Assembly: GCA_900316315.1 (NCBI GenBank)
Contig: ONCK01000007.1
Location: 62,001 to 126,000, forward strand
Source: an uncultured Prevotellaceae bacterium
GTDB taxonomy: Bacteria > Bacteroidota > Bacteroidia > Bacteroidales > Bacteroidaceae
Direction: 5' to 3'
DNA: 64,000 nucleotides
Shown here: one piece after another, positions 1 to 10,800 of the stretch
Layout of the letters: every line of letters begins with the position of its first letter
Numbering within the stretch: the first letter of the stretch is position 1
Position numbers and translations under genes: made by a program
Notes under the pieces: model-generated
Told to the model about the DNA's origin: nothing
Database searches by the model: none
Seen by the model: only the letters and a program-made list of their open reading frames with translations

Positions 1-1911
1 CTTGCCCATGTAGTAGTCAAGGAGTGCCGTCACCTGGTCATCTTTATGGAGGGTGACGCGCTCAAGTCGGATATCGGGGCCGATAAAGTGGCGAAATTCA
101 TCCGGCGAGATCTCACCCAGTCCTTTGAATCGGGTAATCTCGGGATCAGGGCCCAGGTCATGTATGGCCTGGAGGCGCTCTGCCTCATTGTAGCAGTAGC
201 GCGTCTCAAACTCGCTCCGGTCACTGTTGGCCGCAGCCTTGATGACGGCGGCACCGGCAGCGTCGTCCTTGACGGCGACTGCCTTGGAGCCCTTGCGAAT
301 CTTCTTTTTCTTATTTCTTACTCTGAAGAGAGGAGTCTGCAGGATGTAGACGTGTCCCTTCTTGATGAGGTCTGGGAAGAACTGGAGGAAGAATGTGATC
401 ATCAGCAACCTGATGTGCATGCCGTCGACGTCGGCATCGGTCGCCACAATCACCTTGTTGTAGCGCAGGCCGTCGAGTCCGTCCTCGATATTGAGGGCTG
501 CTTGCAAGAGATTGAACTCCTCGTTCTCATAGACCACCTTCTTGGTCAATCCGTAGGAATTGAGCGGCTTACCTCTCAGACTAAATACGGCCTGGGTCGT
601 GACATCGCGGCTCTTGGTGATGCTTCCGCTGGCAGAGTCTCCCTCGGTGATGAAGATAGACGTCTCCTCGCGCAGGTCACCTCCCTTGGCGTCGTTGTAA
701 TGTATGCGGCAGTCGCGCAACTTCTTGTTGTGCAGGTTGACTTTCTTGGCCCGCTCGCGCGCAGCCTTGGTAATACCTGCCATCGCCTTGCGTTCGCGTT
801 CGCTCCGCTGTATCTTTTCGAGCAGGATTTCAGCCATCTCGGGATTGCGGTGCAGGTAGTTGTCGACATTTTCCTTGATGAAGTCGCCCACAAACTTGTT
901 GACGCTGACACCGCCCGGCGACATGGTGAGACTGCCGAGCTTGATCTTGGTCTGGCTCTCAAACATGGGCTCCTCCACATTGATGGCTATGGCGCCCACG
1001 ATGCCGTTGCGTACATCCTGTACGTCGATGTTTTTGCCGTAAAACTCTTTTATTGTCCGCGCGATGTGCTCTTTGAATGCGCTCTGGTGGGTTCCTCCCT
1101 GTATGGTGTGTTGTCCGTTGACAAAGGAGTAATACTCTTCGCCCGGCTGCTCGGTGTGGGTGAAGGCAATCTCGATGTCTTCGCCCGTGAGGTGAACGAT
1201 TGGGTAGAGGGTCGGCACCGTCATGTTGTCGTTGAGGAGGTCTTCGAGTCCGTTGCGACTTACGATGTGACGGCCGTTGTAGTAGATATTCAGACCCGAG
1301 TTGAGGTAAGTATAGTTACGGAGCTTCTCCTCGATGAAGTCCTCTCTGAACTGATAGTGGAGAAACAGCGTATCGTCGGGCACAAAGTATACCTCCGTGC
1401 CGGTCTCAGCCTCTGAGTCCGTCGTCTCATCGCCGACGAGCTGGCCGCGCTCAAAGGTGACACGTCTCACCGTGCCCTCGCGGTAGGAGGCCACCTCGAA
1501 GTGGCTGCTCAAGGCATTGACCGCCTTAAGTCCGACGCCGTTGAGACCGACGCTCTTCTTGAAGGTCTTGGTATCGTATTTGGCGCCCGTATTGAGCTCG
1601 CTGACAGCTTCCACCAGCTTGCCTTGCGGGATGCCGCGACCGTAGTCGCGCACACGTACGCCCTGCTCCTCGGTCATCTCGATATCGATGCGCTTGCCGA
1701 AGTTCATGCGAAACTCGTCGATGCTGTTGTCTACGACTTCCTTGAGGAGCACATAGATACCGTCCTCAGCGTGTGAGCCGTCGCCCAGACGTCCGATGTA
1801 CATACCCGGACGTACGCGGACGTGCTCCATATCGCTGAGATGCTGGATGCTGCTCTCGTCGTATGAGTTGGGAGTAGTCTGTTGCAGTATATCGTCTTTA
1901 TCTTCTGCCAT
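1..1911 (-). CDS. parE: DNA topoisomerase IV subunit B (3' end outside window)
   Basis: ATPase subunit of a type IIA topoisomerase, which unlinks or relaxes DNA together with subunit A. The 637 codons present start at the ATG complementary to 1909-1911 and run off the left edge. The GHKL ATPase part shows [10 protein letters not shown] (the Asn binds Mg-ATP), DYGRGIP, and [15 protein letters not shown] transducer domain follows, then the TOPRIM domain with [10 protein letters not shown] and [11 protein letters not shown] (metal-binding acidic residues). The last visible residues (LDYYMGK) are typical of the extreme C-terminus, so only a few residues should be missing. The gene lies 24 bases after the GNAT gene on the same strand, probably co-transcribed. 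GyrB is the alternative, since the two paralogues look alike; the short C-terminal region without a GyrB insert favours ParE. Confidence 0.9.
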   Translation of the reverse strand, partial: MAEDKDDILQQTTPNSYDESSIQHLSDMEHVRVRPGMYIGRLGDGSHAEDGIYVLLKEVVDNSIDEFRMNFGKRIDIEMTEEQGVRVRDYGRGIPQGKLVEAVSELNTGAKYDTKTFKKSVGLNGVGLKAVNALSSHFEVASYREGTVRRVTFERGQLVGDETTDSEAETGTEVYFVPDDTLFLHYQFREDFIEEKLRNYTYLNSGLNIYYNGRHIVSRNGLEDLLNDNMTVPTLYPIVHLTGEDIEIAFTHTEQPGEEYYSFVNGQHTIQGGTHQSAFKEHIARTIKEFYGKNIDVQDVRNGIVGAIAINVEEPMFESQTKIKLGSLTMSPGGVSVNKFVGDFIKENVDNYLHRNPEMAEILLEKIQRSERERKAMAGITKAARERAKKVNLHNKKLRDCRIHYNDAKGGDLREETSIFITEGDSASGSITKSRDVTTQAVFSLRGKPLNSYGLTKKVVYENEEFNLLQAALNIEDGLDGLRYNKVIVATDADVDGMHIRLLMITFFLQFFPDLIKKGHVYILQTPLFRVRNKKKKIRKGSKAVAVKDDAAGAAVIKAAANSDRSEFETRYCYNEAERLQAIHDLGPDPEITRFKGLGEISPDEFRHFIGPDIRLERVTLHKDDQVTALLDYYMGK

Positions 1912-1935
1912 CTGCTTGGATTTGTTCAGGTCTGG

Positions 1936-3072
1936 TTATAGGTCTGTGGTGAAGCAGCGACGGCGCTTGTGTATCTGACCATCGAGAAATTTCCATTGGG
2001 CCTGTACCTTCTCGTTGCCTTCCAGTTCGGGATTGGTCTCTCCCCATTTATATCCCTTCCTTATATATATAGGTATAAGGTCAGCAAAGAGCAACGCATT
2101 GACACCCTTGCCCTGATACTCCCGCTTGACGCCGATCAGCAGCAGGTCCAGGATAGGCGCATGCTTGAGCTTAAGCGCCTTGAGCAAGTGCCACCAGCCC
2201 AGCGGCCAGAGCTTGCCGTGAGCACGCTGGAGAGCCCTACTCATAGATCCCATCGAGATACCCACAGCCACGAGCTCACCCGTGTCTGCCTGCTCGATGA
2301 GTGTGACCATCTCGAGGTCCAGGATGGGGAGGTACTCGTTGACGTACTGGTCAATCTGGCCTTTGGTCATCTTGGAGTAGCCATAGAGCGGAGCGTAAGC
2401 CTCATTGATCAGGTCAAATATGGTGTAGCCGATGCCCGTACGCTTAATCTCCTTGACGCTATGGAGCTTGCGCACGCGCAAGTTGTACCTGCGCTTCACG
2501 ATATCAGCTACGCGGGCATAGCCGTCGGGCAGTTTTTCGGGCACTTTGAGCTTAAGCTCGACCCAATCGGTCGCCTTGACCAGCCCCAAGGCCTCCATGT
2601 GCTTGGGATAGTAGGGATAATTGTATATCGTCGCCATGGTGCTCAACTGGTCAAAGCCCTCGATGAGCATACCCTCGGCGTCCATGTCAGTAAATCCGAG
2701 CGGGCCTTCCAGCGTCGTCATGCCGCGCTCCTTGCCCCATGCCTTGACCGTGTCGATCAGCGCTTTGCTCACTTCCGGGTCGTCGATGAAATCAATCCAG
2801 CCAAATCTTACAGCCTTTTTGTTCCAAGTCTCATTGGCCCGGCGGTTGATGATTGCGGCCACACGTCCCACTATCTTGTCTCCCTGATAGGCCAAGAAGT
2901 AGTCTGCCTCGCAGAATTCAAAAGCCGGGTTCTTGTCCGTCGAAAAGGTATTGAGCATATCTTCATACAGGTCAGGCACTGAGTAGGGATTATCCTTGTA
3001 CATCTCGTAGTTGAGGCGGATAAACTTTTTAAGCTCAGCCCGCGTCTTCACTTGCTTTATTATTGTCGTCAT
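1936..3072 (-). CDS. GNAT-like N-acetyltransferase domain protein
   Basis: A 378-residue cytoplasmic protein of a family common in Bacteroidales, usually annotated as an N-acetyltransferase; its substrate is unknown. The C-terminal half carries a GNAT acetyl-CoA-binding loop (VKREYQGKGVNALLFADL, about residues 318-335), followed by an Asn/Glu-rich stretch (ETNPELEGNEKV) typical of motif B. The N-terminal half has a second GNAT-like pattern (DYFLAYQGDKIVGRVAAI near residue 60), so it may be a tandem GNAT fold. It is the first gene of a two-gene minus-strand unit with parE and has a well-spaced Bacteroidetes promoter about 70-100 bases upstream. The family is clear; any function beyond acyl transfer would be a guess. 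Confidence 0.75.
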   Translation of the reverse strand: MTTIIKQVKTRAELKKFIRLNYEMYKDNPYSVPDLYEDMLNTFSTDKNPAFEFCEADYFLAYQGDKIVGRVAAIINRRANETWNKKAVRFGWIDFIDDPEVSKALIDTVKAWGKERGMTTLEGPLGFTDMDAEGMLIEGFDQLSTMATIYNYPYYPKHMEALGLVKATDWVELKLKVPEKLPDGYARVADIVKRRYNLRVRKLHSVKEIKRTGIGYTIFDLINEAYAPLYGYSKMTKGQIDQYVNEYLPILDLEMVTLIEQADTGELVAVGISMGSMSRALQRAHGKLWPLGWWHLLKALKLKHAPILDLLLIGVKREYQGKGVNALLFADLIPIYIRKGYKWGETNPELEGNEKVQAQWKFLDGQIHKRRRCFTTDL

Positions 3073-3141
3073 ACCGAGTCTTATTCTGTGGGAAGGGTGC
3101 GTCCCTATCGGGTCCGTATCCTATCCCCTCAAAATTGGATA

Positions 3142-3173
3142 CAAAGTTAATCATTTGTAGCTGATTGGCCAAA
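3142..3173 (-). promoter_or_regulatory. Bacteroidetes-type promoter for the GNAT-parE unit
   Basis: Read on the minus strand there is a -33 element TTTG (3173-3170), a 20-base spacer, and a -7 element TAACTTTG (3149-3142). Element sequence and spacing match the consensus for the primary sigma factor of Bacteroidetes. The start codon lies about 70 bases downstream. Confidence 0.75.
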
Positions 3174-3258
3174 CGCGCTGAGGCAAAGAATTGTCTCCCT
3201 TCGGTCTCACCCTCTGCCGTTCCTTCCAAGCCCCATCACCATCCTTTCCAATCGGAAC

Positions 3259-3302
3259 AGGACGAGGTCGGATGCAGCTCATACTACATCCGACCTCGTC
3301 CT
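3259..3302. repeat. Perfect 16-base inverted repeat with 12-base loop
   Basis: Left arm AGGACGAGGTCGGATG (3259-3274) and right arm 3287-3302 are exact reverse complements around a 12-base loop. The right arm with two loop bases contains ACTACATCCGACCT, the same 14-mer found in the interspersed repeats at 30.0, 39.2 and 60.9 kb. It lies between the divergent GNAT and MATE genes, so it is not in a usual terminator position. There is no T-tract after either arm. Confidence 0.8.
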
Positions 3303-3504
3303 GACTACATCCCGTCTTGCAGGCAAAAGGAGGCCGTCCTGCTGGGCCTAGTTCTTCCACCCGTCTGCTCCGTCCGCCGATTGGCCAAGCGCCGGCACCT
3401 TCTTGCTTCCAGCGGGTCCCGGCAACAGGCCATTCGGCGCCGTGCAGCGGTCAGATGAGCCAATATTTTCATCTCTCGCCCATGATTTTGTGCATATTAA
3501 GTCG

Positions 3505-3512
3505 TAACTTTG
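3505..3512 (+). promoter_or_regulatory. Putative -7 element upstream of the MATE gene
   Basis: TAACTTTG matches the Bacteroidetes -7 consensus and lies 17 bases before the MATE start codon. A TTTG is present at 3487-3490, but the spacing (14 bases) is too short, so the -33 element is uncertain. Confidence 0.45.
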
Positions 3513-3529
3513 CACCCCCTTAGCCAGCC

Positions 3530-4972
3530 ATGCACAACAAGCTCCTCGACCAGATACGCAGCAATGACACCATGACGCTCCGCCAACAGCTCCAGTTGAC
3601 GGTGAGTCTGAGTCTACCCGCCATCATGGCGCAGCTGTCGTCTATTCTGATGCAGTATATCGACGCCGCCATGGTCGGCCATCTCGGCAGCCAAGAGGCG
3701 GCGTCCATCGGTCTGGTCTCCACAAGTATCTGGCTCTTTGGCGGACTGTGCACGGCAGCCGTCACAGGCTTCTCAGTACAGGTCAGTCATGCCATAGGCG
3801 GCGCCGACTTTGGCCGCGCACGCAATATCCTGCGCCAGAGCCTCGTCGCGGCACTCTGTTTCTGCTTCCTGCTCGTCACCATCGGCATCTCCATCAGCAG
3901 CCACCTGCCCCACTGGCTCGGAGGTGACCCCTCCATCTGCGCAGGCTCCACGCTCTACTTCACCATCTTCATCCTGAGCCTTCCCTTCTGGCAGCTCAAC
4001 TATCTAGGAGCGAGCATGCTGCGCGCGACAGGCAATATCAAGCTTCCCAGCGTGCTCAATGTGATGTGCTGTGTGCTTGACGTCATCTTCAACTTTGTCC
4101 TCATTTTCCCCGACACGCCACTCTCCTTCCTCGGCCTCCGCCTTGTCATCCCCGGAGCCGGCCTCGGTCTTGCCGGCGCGGCCCTCGGTAGCGTATTGGC
4201 CCATGTGGTGACGGCGACCTGCATGCTTTACTTTCTCTTCGTGCGCTCCCCGGAGCTCAAGCTCTGGCATACTCACGGCAGCTTCAGGCTCAAGCGCGCC
4301 ACCCTGCGCAAGGCCACCAAGATCAGTCTGCCCATGATGATGGAGCATGCCGTCATGTGTAGCGCACAAATCTGTATCACAGCCATCGTCGCCCCCCTGG
4401 GCATCACAGCCATCGCCGCCAACTCATTTGCCGTCATAGCGGAGAGTCTCTGCTACATGCCGGGTTATGGCATCGGCGACGCGGCGACCACCCTTATCGG
4501 CCTGAGCATCGGAGCCGGCAAGCCGCAGCTCACGCGCCGCTTTGCCTACACGACGGTAGGCTTCGGCATCGCCGTCATGACCTTTATGGGCGTGATCATG
4601 TACATCTTCGCCCCCTTCATGCTGGCCATCATGACGCCCGATACGGCGATCTCGTCGCTCGGGGCCAGCGTACTGCGCATCGAGGCCTGGGCCGAACCGA
4701 TGTTTGCCGCCTCCATCGTGGCCTACGGCGTATTTGTGGGCGCGGGAGACACCTTCAAGCCCTTCTTGATGAATGTTGGCAGCATGTGGGTCGTACGTAT
4801 ATCGCTCGCCGCACTGCTCGCATCGAGCCTGGGCCTCAAGGGCGTATGGATAGCCATGTGCACGGAGCTCTGCGTCAGGGGACTCATCTTCCTCATCCGC
4901 CTTCACGGCAAGAGCTGGATGCGCAGCCTTACCAGTAATACGGGGCAACAATTCGGTAATTCAGCCACATGA
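3530..4972 (+). CDS. MATE family multidrug/metabolite efflux transporter
   Basis: A 480-residue inner-membrane protein of the usual MATE length with about 12 hydrophobic segments in two homologous halves. The N-terminal helix signature (LPAIMAQLSSILMQYIDAAM, then VGHLG) and the matching second-half segments (ISLPMMMEHAV; EAWAEPMFAASIVAYGVFVG) are typical of the DinF/NorM type. Members export cationic drugs or metabolites by Na+ or H+ antiport; the substrate cannot be read from the sequence. It appears monocistronic: its own -7 element lies just upstream and another -7 element lies between it and the DUF3737 gene. The ATG at 3530 leaves a short 5' leader and gives a natural amphipathic N-terminus. 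Confidence 0.88.
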   Translation: MHNKLLDQIRSNDTMTLRQQLQLTVSLSLPAIMAQLSSILMQYIDAAMVGHLGSQEAASIGLVSTSIWLFGGLCTAAVTGFSVQVSHAIGGADFGRARNILRQSLVAALCFCFLLVTIGISISSHLPHWLGGDPSICAGSTLYFTIFILSLPFWQLNYLGASMLRATGNIKLPSVLNVMCCVLDVIFNFVLIFPDTPLSFLGLRLVIPGAGLGLAGAALGSVLAHVVTATCMLYFLFVRSPELKLWHTHGSFRLKRATLRKATKISLPMMMEHAVMCSAQICITAIVAPLGITAIAANSFAVIAESLCYMPGYGIGDAATTLIGLSIGAGKPQLTRRFAYTTVGFGIAVMTFMGVIMYIFAPFMLAIMTPDTAISSLGASVLRIEAWAEPMFAASIVAYGVFVGAGDTFKPFLMNVGSMWVVRISLAALLASSLGLKGVWIAMCTELCVRGLIFLIRLHGKSWMRSLTSNTGQQFGNSAT

Positions 4973-4990
4973 CATCACCTTGATTGGCAC

Positions 4991-4998
4991 TATCTTTG
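4991..4998 (+). promoter_or_regulatory. Putative -7 element for the DUF3737-patB unit
   Basis: TATCTTTG matches the Bacteroidetes -7 consensus, about 90 bases before the DUF3737 start codon. No convincing TTTG was seen at the expected distance upstream. Confidence 0.45.
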
Positions 4999-5086
4999 CA
5001 TCATCGTAAGTAGCAAATCCTAAATCATCAATCAGAGGCACAACCAACGGCCTGCCCACATCTATTATATCATTATATACACAATT

Positions 5087-5962
5087 ATGTACGAGACTCA
5101 AACACACGCCATGCAGACACTAAGCAATACTACTCTGGGCGGCGAACGCCCACTCTACGAGAGCCACCATCTGGCCCTTGACCATGTCACCATCACAGAG
5201 GGTGAATCAGCCATCAAGGAGTGCAGCGACATCCACGCCACCGACTGCCACTTCATCGGCAAGTATCCCTTCTGGCACGTACACGGCTTCACGATACACC
5301 ATTGCCAGTTTGACGCCGGCGCACGCTCGGCCCTCTGGTACTCAGACCACCTCGAGATGACAGACACCGTGATTGACGCGCCCAAGATGTTTCGCGAAAT
5401 GCAAGACCTGTCGCTTACCAACGTCAAGATCAACGACGCCGACGAGACCTTCTGGCGCTGCGACAATATCACCCTCAAGGATGTCGAGCTCCACGACGGC
5501 ACCTATCCCTTCATGATGAGCAACCATATCCGCGTAGACGGACTCAAGAGCGACAGCAAGTATGTCTTTCAGTACGTCAAGGACGCCGAGATCCACCATG
5601 CCCACATCGTGACCAAGGACGCCTTTTGGGAGACCGAGAATATCACCATCTACGACTCCTATCTCGAAGGCGAGTATCTCGGCTGGCACTCCAAAAACCT
5701 GCGCCTCGTGCGCTGCAAGCTCGCCGGAGAGCAGTTGCTCTGCTATGCCGACAACCTGATCCTCGAAGACTGCGAACTGGACCCGACTTGTGACCGTCTC
5801 TTTGAGTACTCTACCCTGCAAGCCGACATCAAGGGCCCGGTGACCAATATCAAAAACCCGACCAGCGGCCTCATTGTCGCCGACAAGATTGGCAGCATCA
5901 CGATCAACAAAAATATCAAGCAGCCCGCCGACTGCGTCATTCGCGAGAGACAAGCCCAGTAA
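5087..5962 (+). CDS. DUF3737 family protein, right-handed beta-helix type
   Basis: A 291-residue cytoplasmic protein (no signal peptide, no membrane segment) made of short imperfect repeats in which hydrophobic residues alternate with Asp, Cys, His and Trp, for example ATDCHFIGKYPFWHV, LRLVRCKLAGEQLLCYA and LILEDCELD. This repeat style is typical of parallel beta-helix proteins and matches DUF3737, whose biochemical role is not established. The Met at 5111 (MQTLSNTTLGGERPL) may be the real start, since family members usually begin with a short segment before GERPL. The stop codon overlaps the next start (TAATG), so translation with the C-S lyase gene is coupled. That suggests a shared role, perhaps in aminotransferase-like sulfur metabolism, but this is inference. 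Confidence 0.8.
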   Translation: MYETQTHAMQTLSNTTLGGERPLYESHHLALDHVTITEGESAIKECSDIHATDCHFIGKYPFWHVHGFTIHHCQFDAGARSALWYSDHLEMTDTVIDAPKMFREMQDLSLTNVKINDADETFWRCDNITLKDVELHDGTYPFMMSNHIRVDGLKSDSKYVFQYVKDAEIHHAHIVTKDAFWETENITIYDSYLEGEYLGWHSKNLRLVRCKLAGEQLLCYADNLILEDCELDPTCDRLFEYSTLQADIKGPVTNIKNPTSGLIVADKIGSITINKNIKQPADCVIRERQAQ

Positions 5963-7131
5963 TGGATACCGAGAGATTTGACTTTGATACCGTCGTCCCG
6001 CGCCGCGGCACAAGTTCCTACAAGTGGGACACGCCCGACAGCGACGACGTGCTGCCCATGTGGGTAGCCGACATGGACTTCCAAGCTGCGCCCTGCATAC
6101 GCGAAGCGCTCCGACACAGGGTCGACCACGGCATCTTCGGCTACGTCAAGGTGCCCGATGCCTTCTACGAGGCCCAGATCGACTGGTTCGCCCGCCGACA
6201 CGGCTGGCTCCAGCAGCGGGAGTGGATCCTCTACACCTCGGGCGTGGTACCCGCCATCTCGGCCCTCATCAAGGCCCTCACGACGCCAGGTGACCAGGTG
6301 CTGGTGCAGACGCCGGTGTACAACTGCTTCTTCTCCTCCATCCGCAACAATGGCTGCCAGGTCTGCGAGAGCCCGCTCCTCTATGAGGACGGCACTTACC
6401 ACATCGACTTTGACGACTTTGAGGCCAAGGCCTCACTACCCGATGTCAAGGTCTTTCTGCTCTGCAATCCCCACAATCCCGCCGGACGCGTATGGACAGC
6501 CGACGAGCTCCGCAAGATGGGCGACATCTGCCTGCGCCACGGCGTCTTCGTCATTTCCGATGAGATCCACTGCGAACTTACGATGCCCGGCTTCACCTAT
6601 ACTCCCTTCGCCTCGCTCAGTCCGCAGTTTCTCCTCCACAGTGCCACCTGCACCTCCCCCAGCAAGTCATTCAATACCGCCGGGCTGCAGATCGCATGTA
6701 TCACCATCGCCGACGGACTCGTCAGGAAGGCGACCGACAAAGCCATCAATATCAATGAAGTCTGCGATGTCAATCCTTTTGGCGTCATTGCGCTCATTGC
6801 AGCCTACACCCAAGGCGAGCCTTGGCTCGAGGCGCTGCGACACTACCTCTATGCCAACTACTGCCATCTGCGACAGTACTTTGAGCAGCACCTGCCCCAG
6901 ATCCCCGTCACCAAGCTCGAGGGCACCTACCTCGTATGGATAGACTGCTCAGCCCTAGGCAAGTCATCGACACAGCTCTCCCAGCAGCTCATCGACCGAG
7001 GCCGCGTAATGCTGAGCGACGGCGAGATCTACGGACAGCACCACCCGCCCTTCCTGCGCATCAATATCGCCTGCCCGCGTCAGACCCTCGACGAGGGACT
7101 CCGCCGTATCGAGTGCGGACTCCTCGCCTAG
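5962..7131 (+). CDS. PatB/MalY-type PLP-dependent C-S lyase (cystathionine beta-lyase-like)
   Basis: A 389-residue fold-type I PLP enzyme. PatB/MalY relatives cleave C-S bonds of cystathionine or cysteine conjugates to pyruvate, ammonia and a thiol. Visible marks are the N-terminal LPMWVADMDF, CNPHNPAGRVW (cofactor and substrate contacts), VISDEIHCEL with the PLP-ring Asp, and SPSKSFNTAGLQ with the Schiff-base Lys near residue 234. The C-terminal FLRINIACPR carries the carboxylate-binding Arg. Length is normal for the family. Its ATG overlaps the DUF3737 stop by one base. PatB-like lyase and true MetC activity cannot be told apart from sequence; no methionine-pathway genes are nearby. Confidence 0.85.
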   Translation: MDTERFDFDTVVPRRGTSSYKWDTPDSDDVLPMWVADMDFQAAPCIREALRHRVDHGIFGYVKVPDAFYEAQIDWFARRHGWLQQREWILYTSGVVPAISALIKALTTPGDQVLVQTPVYNCFFSSIRNNGCQVCESPLLYEDGTYHIDFDDFEAKASLPDVKVFLLCNPHNPAGRVWTADELRKMGDICLRHGVFVISDEIHCELTMPGFTYTPFASLSPQFLLHSATCTSPSKSFNTAGLQIACITIADGLVRKATDKAININEVCDVNPFGVIALIAAYTQGEPWLEALRHYLYANYCHLRQYFEQHLPQIPVTKLEGTYLVWIDCSALGKSSTQLSQQLIDRGRVMLSDGEIYGQHHPPFLRINIACPRQTLDEGLRRIECGLLA

Positions 7132-7855
7132 ACGGTACGAGGGCAGTTGGTCCGCTTGACGGACTGGCCCCCAACACGTCCGCAAGCGACACTATACATT
7201 TAACTATATAGGCGTCACACTCCGGCACTTCCCCGCCGCGAGCTGACGCCCCTTCTATTTTTACGCTGTCTGAAGATTTCTATGGCAAATGCCGGGCTAT
7301 CCATCTTCCGGCACTTCCCCCACACACGCTCTTCTTCCACAGTATATCCACAAGGTCAGGCCTCGCAGCAGCAAGATCTTGCCTCCTTGTGTGCGTCTCC
7401 GCATCCGCCCGCAGCAGAAGCGGAAATATATCGCGCTCATACACAGGCGTATGCCCCATATTCCTTGCCATCGCCCCCGAAGTCCGTCCTGTCGTTGCAA
7501 AAAGACGATAATTCGCCTCAAAAAAGGCAGCAAAAACTCCTTTAACGGATTTTAAGGTTCATATTTTGCAACTTGCTATTACAATTTTGAAAGAAAAACG
7601 CGCAGAAAATACTTATTTGAACTAAAAAAATGCGTTGAAACTTAAATTTATTCATGTTTTATGCGTCATATCAAAAACTTTGGTGTATTTTTGCACTGAA
7701 GTGTTACTGCTCCAAACTGTCTCTTAATTGTAAAAATACATTTCCAGGGGAGACGAAAAGATACATTTTGCACCCTAAATCCGATTTTGCAGTACACCCC
7801 GCTGAGATACACAATCGTATAACAGATAAATTATTAACAGTTCAAACAGAGAGAA
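7132..7855. other. Spacer and long 5' leader before susC
   Basis: No credible gene. The first ~400 bases are GC-rich and the last ~300 are AT-rich. The 13-mer TCCGGCACTTCCC occurs twice (near 7213 and 7307). The likely promoter is the -7 element at 7686-7693, which would leave a leader of about 160 bases before susC. No recognised riboswitch was found in it. Confidence 0.5.
7686..7693 (+). promoter_or_regulatory. Putative -7 element for the susC-susD operon
   Basis: TATTTTTG followed by C matches the Bacteroidetes -7 consensus in an AT-rich stretch. No TTTG lies at the expected spacing upstream, which could mean a regulated promoter. The start codon is about 160 bases downstream. Confidence 0.45.
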
Positions 7856-10800
7856 ATGAAAAGGTTCATGCTAATTTTAGCCTGCCTGCTTATGATGACA
7901 GGCTTTGCAATGGCTCAGTCCTCTCAAGGCCGCAAAGTAATCGGTGTGGTTACTTCTGCTGAGACCGGTAAGCCGATCCAAGGAGCCCGTGTCTTTGTCA
8001 ACGGAACTTCCTACGGAACGGTGACTGACGCCGAGGGAACATTTAACCTGCAGATCCCGAACAAGTACAAGGTACTTACGGTGACTTTCTTCGGAATGCA
8101 GACCGAAAACGTAGCCATCTCCAACAGAATGAACATTATGTTGCGGGACAATGCTAAAAACCTTGACGAAGCCGTAGTCATCGCCTATGGTACAGCCAAG
8201 AAATCCGAATTTACAGGTTCGGTAAGTACGATGAAATCCGAAAACCTCGAGAAGCTGCAAGTCTCCAACGTGACGAAGGCCCTGACGGGTTCGATCGCCG
8301 GTGTACAGGCCCAGAGCTCCAACGGACAGCCCGGTACCTCAGCTACCGTACTTGTGCGTGGTGTCGGTTCTATCAACGCCAGCGTCACTCCTCTCTACGT
8401 CGTAGACGGTGTCCCCTTTGATGGCGATATCTCCTCCATCAACCCTGCCGACATCGCGAGCATAAGCGTTGAAAAGGATGCCGCAGCCTCTGCCCTCTAC
8501 GGCGCACGCTCCGGTAACGGTGTCGTCATGATTACCACCAAGAAGGGAAAGAAGGGCAACGCCCGCGTTACCTTTGACATGAAGATCGGACAAAATAGCC
8601 GTGAGATCAAAAACTATGACGTCCTGCAGACACCTGGTGCCTACATAGAGAAGGCTTATCAAGCTCTCTACAACGGCCAGTACTACAATACCGGCACCTC
8701 CGCAGCAGCAGCTCACCTATACGCCAACCAAGTCCTGATGAGCGGTAGCAACGCAGCCGGCGGATTAGGATACAATATCTATACTGTGCCCGACGGCCAG
8801 TACCTTATCGGCACCAATGGCAAACTTAATCCCAACGCCACCCTGGGCTACAGCGACGGAACTAACTATTACACGCCCGACGACTGGGACAGAGTTACCT
8901 TCAGCAACAACTTGCGTCAGGAGTACAACGCTTCTATCTCCGGCGGCAACAACCAGATGGATTACTTCGCCTCTTTCAATTATCTCAATGACCAAGGTGT
9001 CATCGAGCACTCCTCATTGACGCGCTACTCCTTCCGCTTCAATACCAACTACCAGATCAACAATTGGATGAAGGTCGGAGCTAATCTCGCCTACTCCTAC
9101 CAAAACAGCCATTACCCCGCCGAGCAGACAACCACAAACTCCAGTGGTAATGCCTTCGCTGTCGCTTACTCGATGGCCCCCATCTATCCTATATATATAC
9201 GTACCGCCAACGGCACAGTCGCACGCGACGCCTTAGGACGTGTCATCTACGACTACGGAGACGGCAAGTACAGTGCAGGCAATCGCCCGACCAATAATAT
9301 GTGCAACCCGTACGCTTCTCTGCTCTACGACCGCTCACAGTATCTGAGCGACATCTTTAGCTCCAACATGTACGCCACGATCACTCCGCTCGCCGGCCTG
9401 TCTATCACCGGCCGCTTCGGACTCAATATCGACAATACCCGTGCCAACCTCGGCAGCAACCCCTTCTACGGCCAGTTTGCCACCATCGGCGGTACTGTAG
9501 ATCAGGCACACCAGCGCACTCGCGGCCGCGACTACCAATTGATCGCCGAGTATCGTCATAGCTTCGCCGACGTACACCACATGTCAGTCATGGCTGGTTA
9601 CGACGGATACAGCCTTACTGTTGACGAGCTCACAGGTCACGGCGCCAACCTCTACAATCCTCTCGTCTACGTCATCAGCAATACCATCGACAGCAAGATT
9701 GCCGGCGCCGCCAGCGGATCCTATGCCACCAAGGGCTATATCTTCCGTGGCACATACGACTACAAGGAGACCTACTTCGCCTCTGCGTCCTTCCGCCGCG
9801 ACGGTTCGAGCCGCTTCGCCAAGGGCCAGCGCTGGGGTAGCTTCTGGTCAGCCAGTGCAGCTTGGGAAATGACCAAGGAGACTTGGATGAAGCCGCTCAC
9901 ATGGGTCGACCAGTTGAAACTACGTGCCAGCTTCGGTCAGCAAGGAAACGATGGTATCGGCAATGACTACGCTTATATAGACCAATACACCATGACCGGT
10001 GCCGACGGCGTCTTTTCCGATGGTTCCCTTAAGTACAAGGGTAACCCCAACCTCAAATGGGAGAAGAGCAACTCCTTTAATATCGGTTTCGACTTCAGTG
10101 TCCTGAAGCAGAAGCTCTATGGTAGTATCGAGTACTACAGCCGCCAGACCAGCAACATGCTTTACAACAAGACCGTAGCCGGCTCTGCAGGTTACACCTC
10201 GATACCTATGAATATCGGCAAGATGAGAAACAACGGTGTAGAGCTCGACCTGCACTCACTGCTCATCAACCAGAAAGACATGACTCTGACCCTCGACTTC
10301 AACGCTACCTTCCAGGGCAACAAGATTATCAAGCTGCACCCAGACCTCAAGGGCGAGTGGATCAACGGAGCCCGCATCTTCCGAGAGGGTAAGAGCATGT
10401 ACAGCCTGTATCTCGTCAAGTGGGCCGGCGTAGCTCCCCAGAACGGAACATCTACCTACTACACCAAGGTCACCGACGACGCAGGCAATGTAACCGGCTA
10501 TCAGGAGAAGACGACATCCTACCAGGGTGGTCAGGCCCTCTACTGGGCAAAGGACGACAAGGGCAATGAGTACAAGACCAGCGATTGGTCTGCCGCTCAA
10601 AGCAGCAACCGTCACGCCACCAAGAGTCTTCTGCCCAAGGTATACGGAGGTTTTGGTGCCACATTCACCTTCCATGGCTTCGACGCCAGCTTCCTGATTC
10701 AGTACTCCCTGGGTGGTCACATCTTTGACTCAGGTTATCAGACCTTCATGCACGGCGGAGACGGCTCCAACGCCGGCTTCAACTGGCATAAGGACATCCT

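Noticed and set aside
46-1416. A long plus-strand open frame (456 codons) opposite parE
   Set aside because: It is fully antisense to conserved topoisomerase motifs and its translation shows no family features; such shadows are common in GC-rich coding DNA.
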